A stretch of 64,000 nt of DNA from Aeromicrobium ginsengisoli (GCF_004134905.2 NZ_SDPQ02000002.1:806001-870000); one strand, 5' to 3'. Shown: positions 1 to 8,431, counted from the first letter of the stretch. Notes: generated by a model not told the origin, from the sequence alone. Numbers and translations: made by a program.

Positions 1-312
1 GAGGTCCACCTGCTGATGTCCGAGGGCCCGGATGAATTCGATCGCGTCGTCGGCCATCGCCTCGACCGTCATCGGCACCCGCCCGTTCGTGCCGCCCACG
101 CCGCGGTTGTCGAAGGTGATGACGCGTCGTTCGGACGCGAGCCCGTCGATCACGCGGGGGTCCCAGTCGTCCATGACGGCGGTGAAGTGATGCAGGAACA
201 CGACCGGGGTGCCGGTGCCCGCGCCGAATTCACGGTAGGCGAACCGGGTTCGACCGACCTCCACGCTCAACGTCGGGGCGGTGTTAGCGCTGGGCACGGT
301 GAGCGCGCTCAA
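1..312 (-). CDS. alpha/beta hydrolase, N-terminal part (cut by window edge)
   Basis: Only the first 104 residues are inside the window. They read as an alpha/beta hydrolase: the VVFLHHF strand and oxyanion segment, then the FDNRGVGG block that precedes the nucleophile elbow, which lies beyond the edge. The most economical start is TTG at 312, overlapping the TGA of the upstream oxidoreductase; GTG at 297 is the alternative. It shares the WDPR, VITFDNRGVG and TVEAMADDA blocks with the complete hydrolase at 10624-11484, so the two are paralogues. It is the fifth gene of a coupled minus-strand operon. The substrate cannot be predicted. Confidence 0.7.
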   Translation of the reverse strand, partial: MSALTVPSANTAPTLSVEVGRTRFAYREFGAGTGTPVVFLHHFTAVMDDWDPRVIDGLASERRVITFDNRGVGGTNGRVPMTVEAMADDAIEFIRALGHQQVDL

Positions 313-1301
313 TGTGTGACGACGATCTTGCCGCTGGCGAGGCCCTGCTCGACGTATGCCATCGCCTCGAGCGTCTGGTCGAACGGGAACGTGCGGTCGA
401 GAACCGGCTGAAGCGTCCCGTTGTCATACAGTGCGGCCAACTCAGTGAGCTGCGCACCACTTGCCTTCATGAAGAAGAACGAGTAGTTCACTCCCAGCTT
501 CTTTGCCCGGTTGCGGACCTTGCGACTGAGCAGCGCCATGACGGGTTTCAAGATCGGCTGCCCGAGCTGCGCGGCGAAGGACGGGTCGGGCGGGCCGACG
601 ACACTGATCGCGAGTCCACCTCGCCTGAGCACCGTCAGGGACTTCTCGAGGTTGGTTCCTCCGAGTGAGTCCAGCACGACGTGGTATCCAGCGAGCACCT
701 CAGAGAAGTCGGTCTTGGTGAAATCGATGACCTCGTCCGCGCCGAGGGCGCGGGCTCGCTCGATGTCATCGGTGTGAGCCGTCGTGGCGACATAGGCCCC
801 CAGATGCTTGGCGAGCTGGACGACGGTCGAACCGAGGCCACCTGCGCCGGCATGGATCAGGATCTTCTGGCCCGGTTTGACGTGGGCGAGATCGACGAGC
901 GTCTGCCAGGCCGCCAAGGCGACGAGCGGTACGGCAGCAGCCTCGTCGAACGACGTGGACTGCGGTTTGAGAGCCACATCGTCCTCGTGGATCGCGACGA
1001 ACTCGGCGAAGGTGCCGATCTGCAGGTCTCGGGGTCTGGCGTACACCTCATCGCCCGGGGCGAAGTTGCGCACGTCCGCCCCGACCTCGACCACGACACC
1101 AGCGACATCGTGCCCGAGCACGAACGGGCGCTTGTACTTCAACAACTGCTTGAACTCGCCGTTGCGAACCATCTTGTCCAGCGGGTTGATGCTGGCCGCG
1201 CGGGCTCGGACGAGTACGTCGAGCGGGCCCACCTTGGGTTTGGGCAGGTCCACAGCCCGCAGTCCGTCCTTGCCGTATGACTCGACGATGAATGCCCTCA
1301 T
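309..1301 (-). CDS. NADP-dependent zinc-free MDR oxidoreductase (quinone oxidoreductase type)
   Basis: This 330-residue protein belongs to the medium-chain dehydrogenase/reductase superfamily. The N-terminal GroES-like half contains GHDVAGVVVEVG. The Rossmann half has the nucleotide-binding GAGGLGSTVVQLAKHLGA stretch near residues 150-170. The cysteine cluster of the structural zinc site and the catalytic zinc ligands of true alcohol dehydrogenases are absent, so it is closer to quinone oxidoreductases or enoyl reductases. It follows the acyl-CoA ligase stop after one base and its own stop overlaps the next hydrolase, so it is probably translated from one operon message. The role, reducing an alpha,beta-unsaturated or quinoid intermediate, is inferred. 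Confidence 0.85.
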   Translation of the reverse strand: MRAFIVESYGKDGLRAVDLPKPKVGPLDVLVRARAASINPLDKMVRNGEFKQLLKYKRPFVLGHDVAGVVVEVGADVRNFAPGDEVYARPRDLQIGTFAEFVAIHEDDVALKPQSTSFDEAAAVPLVALAAWQTLVDLAHVKPGQKILIHAGAGGLGSTVVQLAKHLGAYVATTAHTDDIERARALGADEVIDFTKTDFSEVLAGYHVVLDSLGGTNLEKSLTVLRRGGLAISVVGPPDPSFAAQLGQPILKPVMALLSRKVRNRAKKLGVNYSFFFMKASGAQLTELAALYDNGTLQPVLDRTFPFDQTLEAMAYVEQGLASGKIVVTH

Positions 1302-1302
1302 G

Positions 1303-2799
1303 TCAGCTCACTTTCTCGTTCTCGTGGGATGCGCTGTGGTGGTCGCGGAGCGCGAGCTTGGCGATCTTGCCAACCGCATTGCGTGGAAGGGCATCCACCA
1401 CGTGAATGGCGAGGGGGCGCTTGTAACCACTCAGACTTGTCGCGCAACGAGCATGAAGAGCATCGATGTCGACCACTTCACTGGGCTCAGGCTCGACGTA
1501 CGCCACGACGATCTCGCCCCACATGTCGTCGGGGATGCCGATCACCGCTGCGTCCAGCACGGCTGGGTCACCGGTCAGGACGTCCTCTATCTCTTTGGGG
1601 TAGATGTTCTCGCCGCCCCGGATGATCATTTCCTTCGATCGGCCCACCAGCGTCAGGTAGCCGTCGTCGTCGAGGTGTCCCACATCGCCGGTTCGAAGCC
1701 AACCATCGACCAGCACCTTGTCTGTCTCCTCCGGGCGGCCGAGATACCCGCGCATGACATTGGGTCCCGCGACGACAACCTCGCCGTCGACGCCGACGGG
1801 CACTTCCGTCCCGTCATGCCCCAGGATCCGCAATTCCTGCCCGGGGAAGGGCAGGCCGACTGTCCCCGGCATGCGCGGACCATCGATCGGGTTGGTGGTA
1901 GATCCGCAGGTTGCCTCCGACAATCCGTATGCCTCGATGATCGGAACGGCGAATCTCGACTCGAATCGCTCCAAAAGCTCAGCGGGGGCCGGCGCCGCGC
2001 CGCAGATAGCGAAGCGGACCGACGATGTGTCCGGCCGAATGTGGGCAGGCATCGTCGCAAGCATGCTGAAGATCGTCGGCACGCCGCTGAAGAAGGTCGG
2101 TCGCTCGGCCTCGACCAGGTCGAAGAATGTGTCGGGATGGAAGCGGCTCGCCACGACGACGTTCGCGCCGGCAAGAAGTGGCATCAGCACACTGACCGCG
2201 ATGCCGTTGACGTGGAAGAGAGGCAGGATGAGCAAGCACGTGTCCGTGGCGTCGAGACGAAATGCGTCCAGCCCCATCTGCGCCATCGCCTCGAGGTTGG
2301 CGTGATCGAGCATGACGCCCTTGGGCACCCCCGTGGTGCCGCTCGTATAGATGAGCAGTGCGAGAGCACTCGGGTCGACAAACGGCTCAGTCGACGATCC
2401 TGGCTCGACGACCTTTCGTAGCTCACCAACGTCCAACACCGGCACGCCGGCGGCGGTGTCGAGAGTCTCGGAGGCGGGCTCCACCACCATCAACTTGGTC
2501 CGAGAGTCATCGAGTTGACGAGCGACCTCGCCAGCCGTCAAGCTCGGATTGACCGGCGTGATGGTGGCACCGATGCGCCATGCGGCGAACAGCAGGACGA
2601 TGAACTCGACCCGATTGGTCAGCTTGAGGGCTACCACGTCGCCCGGACCGATGCCAAGTTCTCTGAGGTGGAACGCAGCCGCATGCACTCGGTCGAGCAG
2701 TTCGGCATTGCTGAACGTGCGTGCGGAGTCGGAAACTGCCCGGCCCTGAGGATCCAGGGCTGCGCGGTGGTCGAGGAGGGAGGAGAACGGCACGGTCAT
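1303..2799 (-). CDS. AMP-dependent acyl-CoA synthetase/ligase
   Basis: This 498-residue ANL-superfamily enzyme would activate a carboxylic acid to its CoA thioester through an acyl-adenylate. Visible motifs are the phosphate-binding loop YTSGTTGVPKG, the A5 motif YGLSEATCG, the hinge region GWLRTGDVGHLDDDGY, GRSKEMIIRGGENIYP, and the C-terminal catalytic lysine region NAVGKIAK. The start at 2799 begins MTVPFSSL and overlaps the TGA of the preceding hydrolase (ATGA); longer in-frame starts would add non-homologous sequence. Together with the crotonase it suggests breakdown of a fatty, aromatic or steroid-like acid. The substrate is unknown. Confidence 0.92.
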   Translation of the reverse strand: MTVPFSSLLDHRAALDPQGRAVSDSARTFSNAELLDRVHAAAFHLRELGIGPGDVVALKLTNRVEFIVLLFAAWRIGATITPVNPSLTAGEVARQLDDSRTKLMVVEPASETLDTAAGVPVLDVGELRKVVEPGSSTEPFVDPSALALLIYTSGTTGVPKGVMLDHANLEAMAQMGLDAFRLDATDTCLLILPLFHVNGIAVSVLMPLLAGANVVVASRFHPDTFFDLVEAERPTFFSGVPTIFSMLATMPAHIRPDTSSVRFAICGAAPAPAELLERFESRFAVPIIEAYGLSEATCGSTTNPIDGPRMPGTVGLPFPGQELRILGHDGTEVPVGVDGEVVVAGPNVMRGYLGRPEETDKVLVDGWLRTGDVGHLDDDGYLTLVGRSKEMIIRGGENIYPKEIEDVLTGDPAVLDAAVIGIPDDMWGEIVVAYVEPEPSEVVDIDALHARCATSLSGYKRPLAIHVVDALPRNAVGKIAKLALRDHHSASHENEKVS

Positions 2800-3701
2800 C
2801 AAGCTTTCAGGTGACGGGTCAGGAACTCGATCTGATCGGCCACGACGGCCTCGAAGGGCGCGCCGAGATAGATGTCGAAATGGCCTGCGGCATACCTCTT
2901 GATCTCGCCCTTCGGTGCTGTTCGGGCGTACGCGAGGGTCTCTGCCGGTGGTGTCACCGAATCGGTGTCGCACACGCAGAATAGGATCGGCGAGGAGACC
3001 TTCTTGGCTGAGCGACCAGGACGGTATGCCGTGATGGTGGGTGCCACCCGTGCGGCAACCTCATTGACGAAGGTCTGCCCTTCGGGCATCAGCGCGAGGT
3101 ATCCAGGCAGGGCGTCCGGAGCCGTCATGAGTGCCCGGGAACCGGGAGCCCCTGCGAGTGTGATGCGCACGGGTTCCTTGCCGCGAGCTTTCGCGATCAG
3201 GTCGCGACCGACGAGGGGCATCAGCCGCATCGATCCGATCGGACCAAGTGCCTTTGCAGACGCGAGGCCATCGGTGAACGGGCACTGGGACACTGCTGCC
3301 AGGAGCTCGGGGTGGCGGGATGCAACGGTGATGGCGTGACCACCGCCGAACGAGCTGCCCCACACCGCCAACCGGGTACCGTCCACGTCGTCGCGACTCT
3401 TGACGTGCTCGATGGCGGCATCCCAGTCGGCGAGCTGGCGCTTGATCGAAAGGAGCTGACGAGGCTGGCCGCCAGAGTCGCCGAAGTGTCGGTAGGTGAA
3501 GGCGACGGCAGCGATCCCTGCCGCAGCGAACCGCTCGGCGAACGCATCCAGGCGCATCTCGCGAGTCGCGCCCAGGCCGTGCCCAAGGATGACGACCGGC
3601 GGCGAGGCGATGCCGTCGGGAAGGTAGAGCCAGCCCGCGCATTCGTCCCCGTCCGACAAGAACGAGATGTCGTGACGGGTGAAGGTCTTTGCCTTGCTCA
3701 T
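2799..3701 (-). CDS. alpha/beta hydrolase (dienelactone hydrolase/S15-like)
   Basis: This is a 300-residue cytoplasmic alpha/beta hydrolase. The nucleophile elbow is GSSFGGGH near residue 116, the acid is probably in CDTDSVTP, and the histidine is in AGHFDIY near the C-terminus, so the triad looks complete. GHGLGATREMRLDAFAERF near residue 40 is typical of the lipid and xenobiotic hydrolases of this fold. Its start overlaps the end of the crotonase gene by four bases (ATGA) and its end overlaps the ligase start, so all three are translationally coupled. The natural ester or C-C bond substrate is not predictable. Confidence 0.85.
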   Translation of the reverse strand: MSKAKTFTRHDISFLSDGDECAGWLYLPDGIASPPVVILGHGLGATREMRLDAFAERFAAAGIAAVAFTYRHFGDSGGQPRQLLSIKRQLADWDAAIEHVKSRDDVDGTRLAVWGSSFGGGHAITVASRHPELLAAVSQCPFTDGLASAKALGPIGSMRLMPLVGRDLIAKARGKEPVRITLAGAPGSRALMTAPDALPGYLALMPEGQTFVNEVAARVAPTITAYRPGRSAKKVSSPILFCVCDTDSVTPPAETLAYARTAPKGEIKRYAAGHFDIYLGAPFEAVVADQIEFLTRHLKA

Positions 3702-4684
3702 TGCTTCTTCTCCGATCCTGATGTGGTCGTGGTGCCGGCTCCGCGAGTCGTGCCCGTCTGCAGCACCTCGTCGTACACGCCGGGAATGTAGAGCGGCAGC
3801 TCTCCGGAAGCTTCGGAGTTGGCCATGTAGTCGAGCATCAGCTCTTGGCCAACCTTGGAGAGGGCTGTGGTGAGGAACTCGGCGCGCTCCACATGCAGGC
3901 CGTCAGACAAGGACATCGAGCCGCCGAAGTACACCGCACGTTTGATGGAGGCGATCGATCCCTTGGTCCGGCTGCCGAAGTGCTCAGCCAGTTCCATGGC
4001 CCTGGCAAGGACCTGATCCTGCGGCACGACATCGTCAACCGCCCCGATCGCCAGAGCCTCGGCCGGGCTGAACGGCTTGCCTTCGAGAATGGCAACGAGT
4101 GAGCGATGCGTCCCGATCAGCCGGGTCAGCCGCTGGGTGCCGCCGCCGCCCGGCATGATGCCAAGCAAGACCTCGGGCTGTCCGATGAAGAAGTCACCGT
4201 CGGCCATGACCCGTAGGTCGTTGGCCCAGCTGAACTCGGCGCCCAGCCCGAGGGCGGACCCGTTCAGGGCGGCCACGAAGATCACTCCGCTTTGGTTCAT
4301 CTTCAGGAAGGTCTGATGGACCCGCTCGAGTTGGACCGCGGGCCACAGCGGTGTCTTGCCCAGGAGTGACTGCATTCCGCCAGTCCGGTTGACCCCTCTG
4401 GCGGTGCGTGCGAGTGCGGAAGCACCCTTCACGCCGACGGACGGCACTTTCGCGCCGCCTTCCTGCAGCCAGCGAACCTCGGCATGGCTGACGAATCGCT
4501 CTGGATGGGTTCCGGTGAAGACCACTGCATGAACATCCGGGTCGCGATCTGCGCGATCCACCAGGACGTCCAGTTGCTCAGCGATGTCGTTGCCGAACAG
4601 CCCGAGAGGGCCCCCATCAATGCGGGCAACCAGGACTGCACCACGGTTCTCGATCTCGAGGTTTCCTCTGACATCTTCTGCCAT
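3698..4684 (-). CDS. enoyl-CoA hydratase/isomerase (crotonase) family
   Basis: This 328-residue crotonase is the first gene of the five-gene operon. The oxyanion and catalytic region reads ALGLGAEFSWANDL followed by GQPEVLLGIMPGGGGTQRL, so both catalytic glutamates of true hydratases are present. The C-terminus ends in a low-complexity TTTTSGSEKKQ tail. An AAGGAG ribosome site lies six bases before the ATG. The promoter region is shared with the divergent TetR gene: reading leftwards, a TATAGT -10 box overlaps the inverted repeat at 4719-4740, so repression by that regulator is likely. Confidence 0.88.
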   Translation of the reverse strand: MAEDVRGNLEIENRGAVLVARIDGGPLGLFGNDIAEQLDVLVDRADRDPDVHAVVFTGTHPERFVSHAEVRWLQEGGAKVPSVGVKGASALARTARGVNRTGGMQSLLGKTPLWPAVQLERVHQTFLKMNQSGVIFVAALNGSALGLGAEFSWANDLRVMADGDFFIGQPEVLLGIMPGGGGTQRLTRLIGTHRSLVAILEGKPFSPAEALAIGAVDDVVPQDQVLARAMELAEHFGSRTKGSIASIKRAVYFGGSMSLSDGLHVERAEFLTTALSKVGQELMLDYMANSEASGELPLYIPGVYDEVLQTGTTRGAGTTTTSGSEKKQ

Positions 4685-4718
4685 GGCGAACTCCTTGCGC
4701 GGATGAACAGCTTGCAGC

Positions 4719-4740
4719 AGACTATAACGAAGTTACGTCA
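4719..4740. promoter_or_regulatory. candidate TetR operator in the divergent crotonase/tetR promoter
   Basis: The core is TAAC-GAA-GTTA, preceded by GACTA. The string GACTATAACGAAGTTAC recurs exactly, on the other strand, in front of the SDR gene (6370-6392). It overlaps possible -10 boxes in both directions (TATAAC rightwards, TATAGT leftwards). The assignment to the TetR protein encoded at 4805 is inference from position. Confidence 0.6.
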
Positions 4741-4804
4741 CCAGTACAAGACCGCTTTGCGTTGCTTCGCGGCATGCGCGGGTACCAATGGGAGTATGGG
4801 AGCC

Positions 4805-5491
4805 ATGTCCGAGGAACTAGCGCTAAACGATCCACAAGGACGCCTGGTGCAGGCGACGGTCAGGCTGCTGGCGGAGCAGGGGCCCTCGGCCCTCAAGGCG
4901 CGGACGATCGCGTCGGAGGCCGGCGTCTCGACGATGGTTGTCTACCATCATTTCGGAGGTATCCCCGAGCTGTACGGCGCAGTGATCGACTTCGGCTTCG
5001 CTGAGATCGAGAATGCATTCGTACGGTTGCCGGTCACGGATGATCCGGTCGCTGACCTCTTCTCGATGGCGCTGACGGTCCGGGAGATCGCTCGGGCGAA
5101 CCCGCACCTCTACGACATGATGTTCGGGCTCTCGACCCGCGCGAGCTATCGGCCGACCTCTGACAAGGGCGTTCGCCGGAGTGGTCATTCCGCAGCATTC
5201 CAAGCGGCGTACGCCCACATCACCGCTGCCTGCGCCAGGCTCGCTGGCTCGGAACAGGTTGGAATGCTTGATCCCGAGACCGTTGCTGCTGGGTTGTGGA
5301 GCACGATGCACGGCTTCATCAGCCTGGAGCTGGCCGACCACTTCGTCGAGTTCGAAGATCCTGTGCGAGCCATCATGGTCCCGATCGGCGTGGTGTTCAC
5401 GGTTGGGCTCGGAGCGGATCTGCAGAGCGCTCAGGCTTCGCATGACGCGGCGTTGCGATGTCATGAGGCGTCCACTCTGCACTCGCTTTGA
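4805..5491 (+). CDS. TetR/AcrR family regulator with WHG-type ligand domain
   Basis: This is a 228-residue TetR repressor. The N-terminal HTH occupies about residues 10-55 (TIASEAGVSTMVVYHHFGG). The C-terminal ligand-binding part carries LWSTMHGFISLELADHF, the W-HG signature of the TetR WHG domain. ATG 4805 is preferred because a GGGAG site lies ten bases upstream; ATG 4796 is possible. It is divergent from the crotonase operon and convergent with the SDR gene at 5504. The same inverted repeat lies before both targets, so it probably controls both. The inducer is likely a CoA thioester or the free acid, which is inference. Confidence 0.88.
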   Translation: MSEELALNDPQGRLVQATVRLLAEQGPSALKARTIASEAGVSTMVVYHHFGGIPELYGAVIDFGFAEIENAFVRLPVTDDPVADLFSMALTVREIARANPHLYDMMFGLSTRASYRPTSDKGVRRSGHSAAFQAAYAHITAACARLAGSEQVGMLDPETVAAGLWSTMHGFISLELADHFVEFEDPVRAIMVPIGVVFTVGLGADLQSAQASHDAALRCHEASTLHSL

Positions 5492-5503
5492 CGTATTCGA
5501 GGC

Positions 5504-6364
5504 CTATGTCCGGATCTGATCCTGCCGTCCCAGTGCGTCGACCTCGCGTTCGATGTTGGGAACCGCCTTGCCGGCAAAGCGCCTGAACCATGGCCACATC
5601 ACGGAGGAGTTGACCAGACCCTGCGCGACGTTGGCGCCCACCACCGCGCGCGGCACGTACACCCGTCGTTGGCGCCGCTCCAGGCCGCGGACGATCGCGT
5701 CCGCGGCTTGATTCACGGTCGTCGTCACGTTGCCGGGGTAGGGCAGGCCATCGCGGAGCTTTCGGAAGGAAGGCAGGTCGGCCTCGGCGCCCCGCACCAG
5801 GTCTGTGTCGATCCATGAGGGGTGAACCAGACTGACGGAGATTCCGAGATGGGCGACCTCTTGGCGATATGTCAGCCCCAATGCTTCGACGGCCGCCTTG
5901 CTCGCCCCGTATGACGACATCGAAGGGAGCGCCAGGAACGACAAAGCGGACGCGATCACGGCGACGTGACCTCGGCTGCGCTGCAGGTGCGGAGTCGCGT
6001 GTTTCAGTGTCCGAAAGACGCCGTTGACGTTGACATCGAGAACCCGCTCGAATGACGTGTCCTCGGTCTGACGGATGGTTCCGTACGCGACAACGCCGGC
6101 ATTCGCCACAAGGAAGTCGATGCCACCCAGCGCTGCGGCGCAGTCGTCGATGGCGGACTTGAGATCATTCGAGTTGCGTACGTCGACCTCGCGCCACTCG
6201 GTCGAGGGTCCGAGCTCGAGGGCAAGGCTGCGGAGTCGGTCAGGTTCGAGTCCGATCAGTCCGACCCGAGCGCCACGCTCTGCAGCCAGACGCGCCACAT
6301 GTTCACCGATGCCGCGTGCCGCGCCGGTCACGACAACGGTCTTTCCCTTCAATGATGTCTTCAT
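5504..6364 (-). CDS. short-chain dehydrogenase/reductase (SDR)
   Basis: This 286-residue classical SDR has the cofactor motif TGAARGIG at about residue 13, NAGV near 90, and the catalytic YGASK (Tyr, Lys) near residue 155. The start MKTSLKGK at 6364 is chosen because upstream codons would run through the inverted repeat. The leader would then be only about ten bases, with no clear ribosome site and a TATAAC -10 box inside the palindrome. It ends 12 bases from the convergent TetR gene. It is probably part of the same regulon as the operon at 1-4684; the substrate is unknown. Confidence 0.88.
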   Translation of the reverse strand: MKTSLKGKTVVVTGAARGIGEHVARLAAERGARVGLIGLEPDRLRSLALELGPSTEWREVDVRNSNDLKSAIDDCAAALGGIDFLVANAGVVAYGTIRQTEDTSFERVLDVNVNGVFRTLKHATPHLQRSRGHVAVIASALSFLALPSMSSYGASKAAVEALGLTYRQEVAHLGISVSLVHPSWIDTDLVRGAEADLPSFRKLRDGLPYPGNVTTTVNQAADAIVRGLERRQRRVYVPRAVVGANVAQGLVNSSVMWPWFRRFAGKAVPNIEREVDALGRQDQIRT

Positions 6365-6369
6365 GGAAG

Positions 6370-6392
6370 GGACTGTAACTTCGTTATAGTCC
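6370..6392. promoter_or_regulatory. candidate TetR operator before the SDR gene
   Basis: This is a near-perfect palindrome with ten-base arms GGACTGTAAC and GTTATAGTCC around TTC; nine of ten positions pair. Its minus-strand reading shares GACTATAACGAAGTTAC with the site at 4719-4740. It covers the probable -10 box of the SDR gene, so binding would block transcription. Confidence 0.65.
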
Positions 6393-6431
6393 GTAGGCAA
6401 TGGGCAACCGCCATCAACCGACGGGTGACGA

Positions 6432-7019
6432 TCAGGTTCGTTGGTCTGCCGCAATCATGGCGAGCGCCGACTGGGCGCCGTTTTCAAGGACCGTCTTCGA
6501 GAGCCGGCGATCGGAGAGGGCCCGTGCGAGCTGCATCGTGCCGATCATCATCGTGAAGAGGTTGAGCGCCGTTCCCTGCGCCGCATCCGGGTCGTGGGGC
6601 GACAAGCGACTGGCAATCTCCTTGAGGATCGCCTTCGCGCCGACGGTGTAAGCCTGCTTCGCCGCCGCTGACGAACGCCCGATCTCGTCCAGAAGTGCTG
6701 CTGACGGGCATCCCACGTCCGGGTGGTCGCGGTGCTTGGTCGACAGATACTCGCGCACGAAGTCCTGGAGTCCGTCGCGTCCGAGCTTCAGGTCGCTGAA
6801 ACTGGCTGCTTGGCGACTCAGCTCCTCGTGGACGACGGTCGCGACGAGGTCGTCCTTGGATTCGAAGTGGGCGTAGAACGCACCGTTTGTCAGGCCCGCG
6901 TCTGACATCAGCGTGGCAACACCCGACCCGTCGAAACCGTCCTGCTTGAACCGTTTGCTCGCGGCATCGATGATCCGCCGCCGGGTGATGTCCTTGTGTT
7001 CCTTGCCGTAGCGCGCCAT
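6432..7019 (-). CDS. TetR/AcrR family regulator
   Basis: This 195-residue protein starts with a TetR HTH (RRRIIDAASKRFKQDGF then LMSDAGLTNGAFYAHFESKDDL) at residues 13-58. The rest is helical, and VGCPSAALLDEIGRSS is typical of LmrA/YxaF-type TetR C-terminal domains. It begins 67 bases from the SDR start, and the two genes are transcribed in the same direction without overlap. A small inverted repeat, ATGA-CGT-TCAT, about 50 bases upstream could be an autoregulatory operator. The target genes are unknown. Confidence 0.88.
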   Translation of the reverse strand: MARYGKEHKDITRRRIIDAASKRFKQDGFDGSGVATLMSDAGLTNGAFYAHFESKDDLVATVVHEELSRQAASFSDLKLGRDGLQDFVREYLSTKHRDHPDVGCPSAALLDEIGRSSAAAKQAYTVGAKAILKEIASRLSPHDPDAAQGTALNLFTMMIGTMQLARALSDRRLSKTVLENGAQSALAMIAADQRT

Positions 7020-7066
7020 GCGTTCTCCTGGTCGAATTGCGACTTGCCTGTGCCGGATTCAATTGT

Positions 7067-7077
7067 ATGACGTTCAT
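7067..7077. promoter_or_regulatory. small inverted repeat upstream of the TetR gene
   Basis: ATGA and TCAT flank CGT, 48 bases upstream of the TetR start at 7019. It is short enough to be chance; position is the only support for an operator role. Confidence 0.25.
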
Positions 7078-7147
7078 CATGAGATCATCTGAGCTCGGCG
7101 TCGACCAGTCGCGGCAGCGGTCTGACGCACGGGCTGAAAAGGCCGCC

Positions 7148-7510
7148 CTAGCGACAGCGCACGGAATCGTGGGAGGCCACGGCCCGCTCGAGGGTATCGC
7201 CGTGCCCGACGAAGACGCACACCGTCAAGGCCTGCAACCGCTCGTGGACGGGGTCGCTCACATGCGCGAAGTGACCCGCCAGCTCCAAGGTGACGAAGCC
7301 GTGGACACAGCTCCACAGCTGATCGGCAATGAGTTCGGGATCTTCATCGGCACGGACTCGCTCGCTGTCAATCAGGCGCGACGCAGCCTGCACCAGGTGC
7401 TCGTACGCGGCCTTGAAGGCGTCCGGTCGTTCATTGTCGGGTCGAGGCTGCGCGGGGCGATAGCTTCCCCGCGTGGAGAGCCCGAACCGCCGACTGTTCG
7501 CGCCTGTCAT
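7148..7510 (-). pseudogene. TetR regulator fragment: WHG ligand domain without the HTH
   Basis: The 120 codons match only the C-terminal part of the TetR protein at 4805: FGLSTRGSYRP against FGLSTRASYRP, and LWSCVHGFVTLELAGHF against LWSTMHGFISLELADHF, with the same AVASHD-type ending. The roughly 100 residues that should carry the HTH are missing; the DNA upstream is the 3' end of an intact SDR gene. An ATG at 7510 overlaps the SDR stop (ATGA), so the fragment could still be made by coupling. It is either a decaying remnant or a ligand-binding or heterodimer partner without DNA binding. I favour remnant. Confidence 0.65.
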
Positions 7511-8337
7511 GGAACTTTGGTCGTGGTCGCTGCTGAGAACACTGCGTCATTGATCGCCGTCGGCGACATCGCCAGGAATCGCTTCTGCACGCGGCTTAGG
7601 TTGTCGGTCAAGTAGCGACGTCTCGGGTGCTTCGAAGTCAGGGCACGATCGACGGCCTTGACGACCTTCTGGGGGTCTCCTGCGAGCTTCTGGAAGCGAG
7701 GCACGAGCTTGCGCGTGCCGGCGAGATGTGAGGCGTACAGCTCCCGGTGGCTCTCGGACAGCTTCGCGGCCATGCGGTCGTGGTCGATGAGCGCGTCACC
7801 CCACATGTCAGTCCGGATAGGTCCGGGCTCGATGAGCGAGACCCGGATGTGCCAGGGTCGCAACTCGATGCGAAGTGCGTCGGCCAGCGACTCCAACGCG
7901 TACTTCGACGCGCTGTAGGCGCCGGTCCCCGGCACGGTGACCAAACCGCTGACCGACGATATGAAGACGATCCGTCCACCGGCTGCACGGATGCGCGGGA
8001 GCGCCGCCTGGGTCACGCCGATCTGAGATGTGACGTTGACGTCGAGCTGTCGCGACAGGTCGACGAGCGACAACCCCTCGACGGGGCCGTTCACGATGAT
8101 GCCGGCGCTGTTCACGACGCCGTCCAGCTTGGCCGGGAGGCGTTCGGCGAGCCCTGCGAGCGCGGACCGATCGGTGATCTCGAGAGGGATCGCGTGCACC
8201 CGGTTCAGGCGATCGAGACGTTCGAGGTCGGCATCGGACCGCGCCGTCGCGTACACGTCCCAGCCTCGCTCGCTCATGTGCTGGGTGATGGCCAGCCCGA
8301 TTCCTCGGCCAGCGCCGGTGACTAGTACGGAAGGCAT
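7507..8337 (-). CDS. short-chain dehydrogenase/reductase (SDR)
   Basis: This 276-residue SDR has VTGAGRGIG at residues 6-14, NSAGI near 83 and the catalytic YSASK near 150. ATG 8337 is chosen for its AGGAG site upstream and because the family starts just before the glycine motif; a longer frame to 8418 has no support. It is transcribed away from the HxlR gene, and the 94-base gap contains a perfect TATACGA/TCGTATA inverted repeat, so HxlR control is likely. Its stop is coupled to the TetR fragment. The substrate is unknown. Confidence 0.88.
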   Translation of the reverse strand: MPSVLVTGAGRGIGLAITQHMSERGWDVYATARSDADLERLDRLNRVHAIPLEITDRSALAGLAERLPAKLDGVVNSAGIIVNGPVEGLSLVDLSRQLDVNVTSQIGVTQAALPRIRAAGGRIVFISSVSGLVTVPGTGAYSASKYALESLADALRIELRPWHIRVSLIEPGPIRTDMWGDALIDHDRMAAKLSESHRELYASHLAGTRKLVPRFQKLAGDPQKVVKAVDRALTSKHPRRRYLTDNLSRVQKRFLAMSPTAINDAVFSAATTTKVP

Positions 8338-8374
8338 GGCTTTCTCCTGACAGTGTGCGAACTGCCGAATGCAG

Positions 8375-8389
8375 TATACGAATCGTATA
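8375..8389. promoter_or_regulatory. perfect palindrome between SDR and hxlR genes (candidate HxlR operator)
   Basis: Seven-base arms TATACGA and TCGTATA surround a single A. It overlaps a TATAGT -10 box for the rightward gene (8386-8391) and lies about 40 bases from both starts, the usual position for an HxlR dimer controlling a divergent pair. Which protein binds is inferred. Confidence 0.55.
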
Positions 8390-8431
8390 GTTACAGGTAT
8401 CAAAATATGTGTCAACACGTATGATGTCGGG

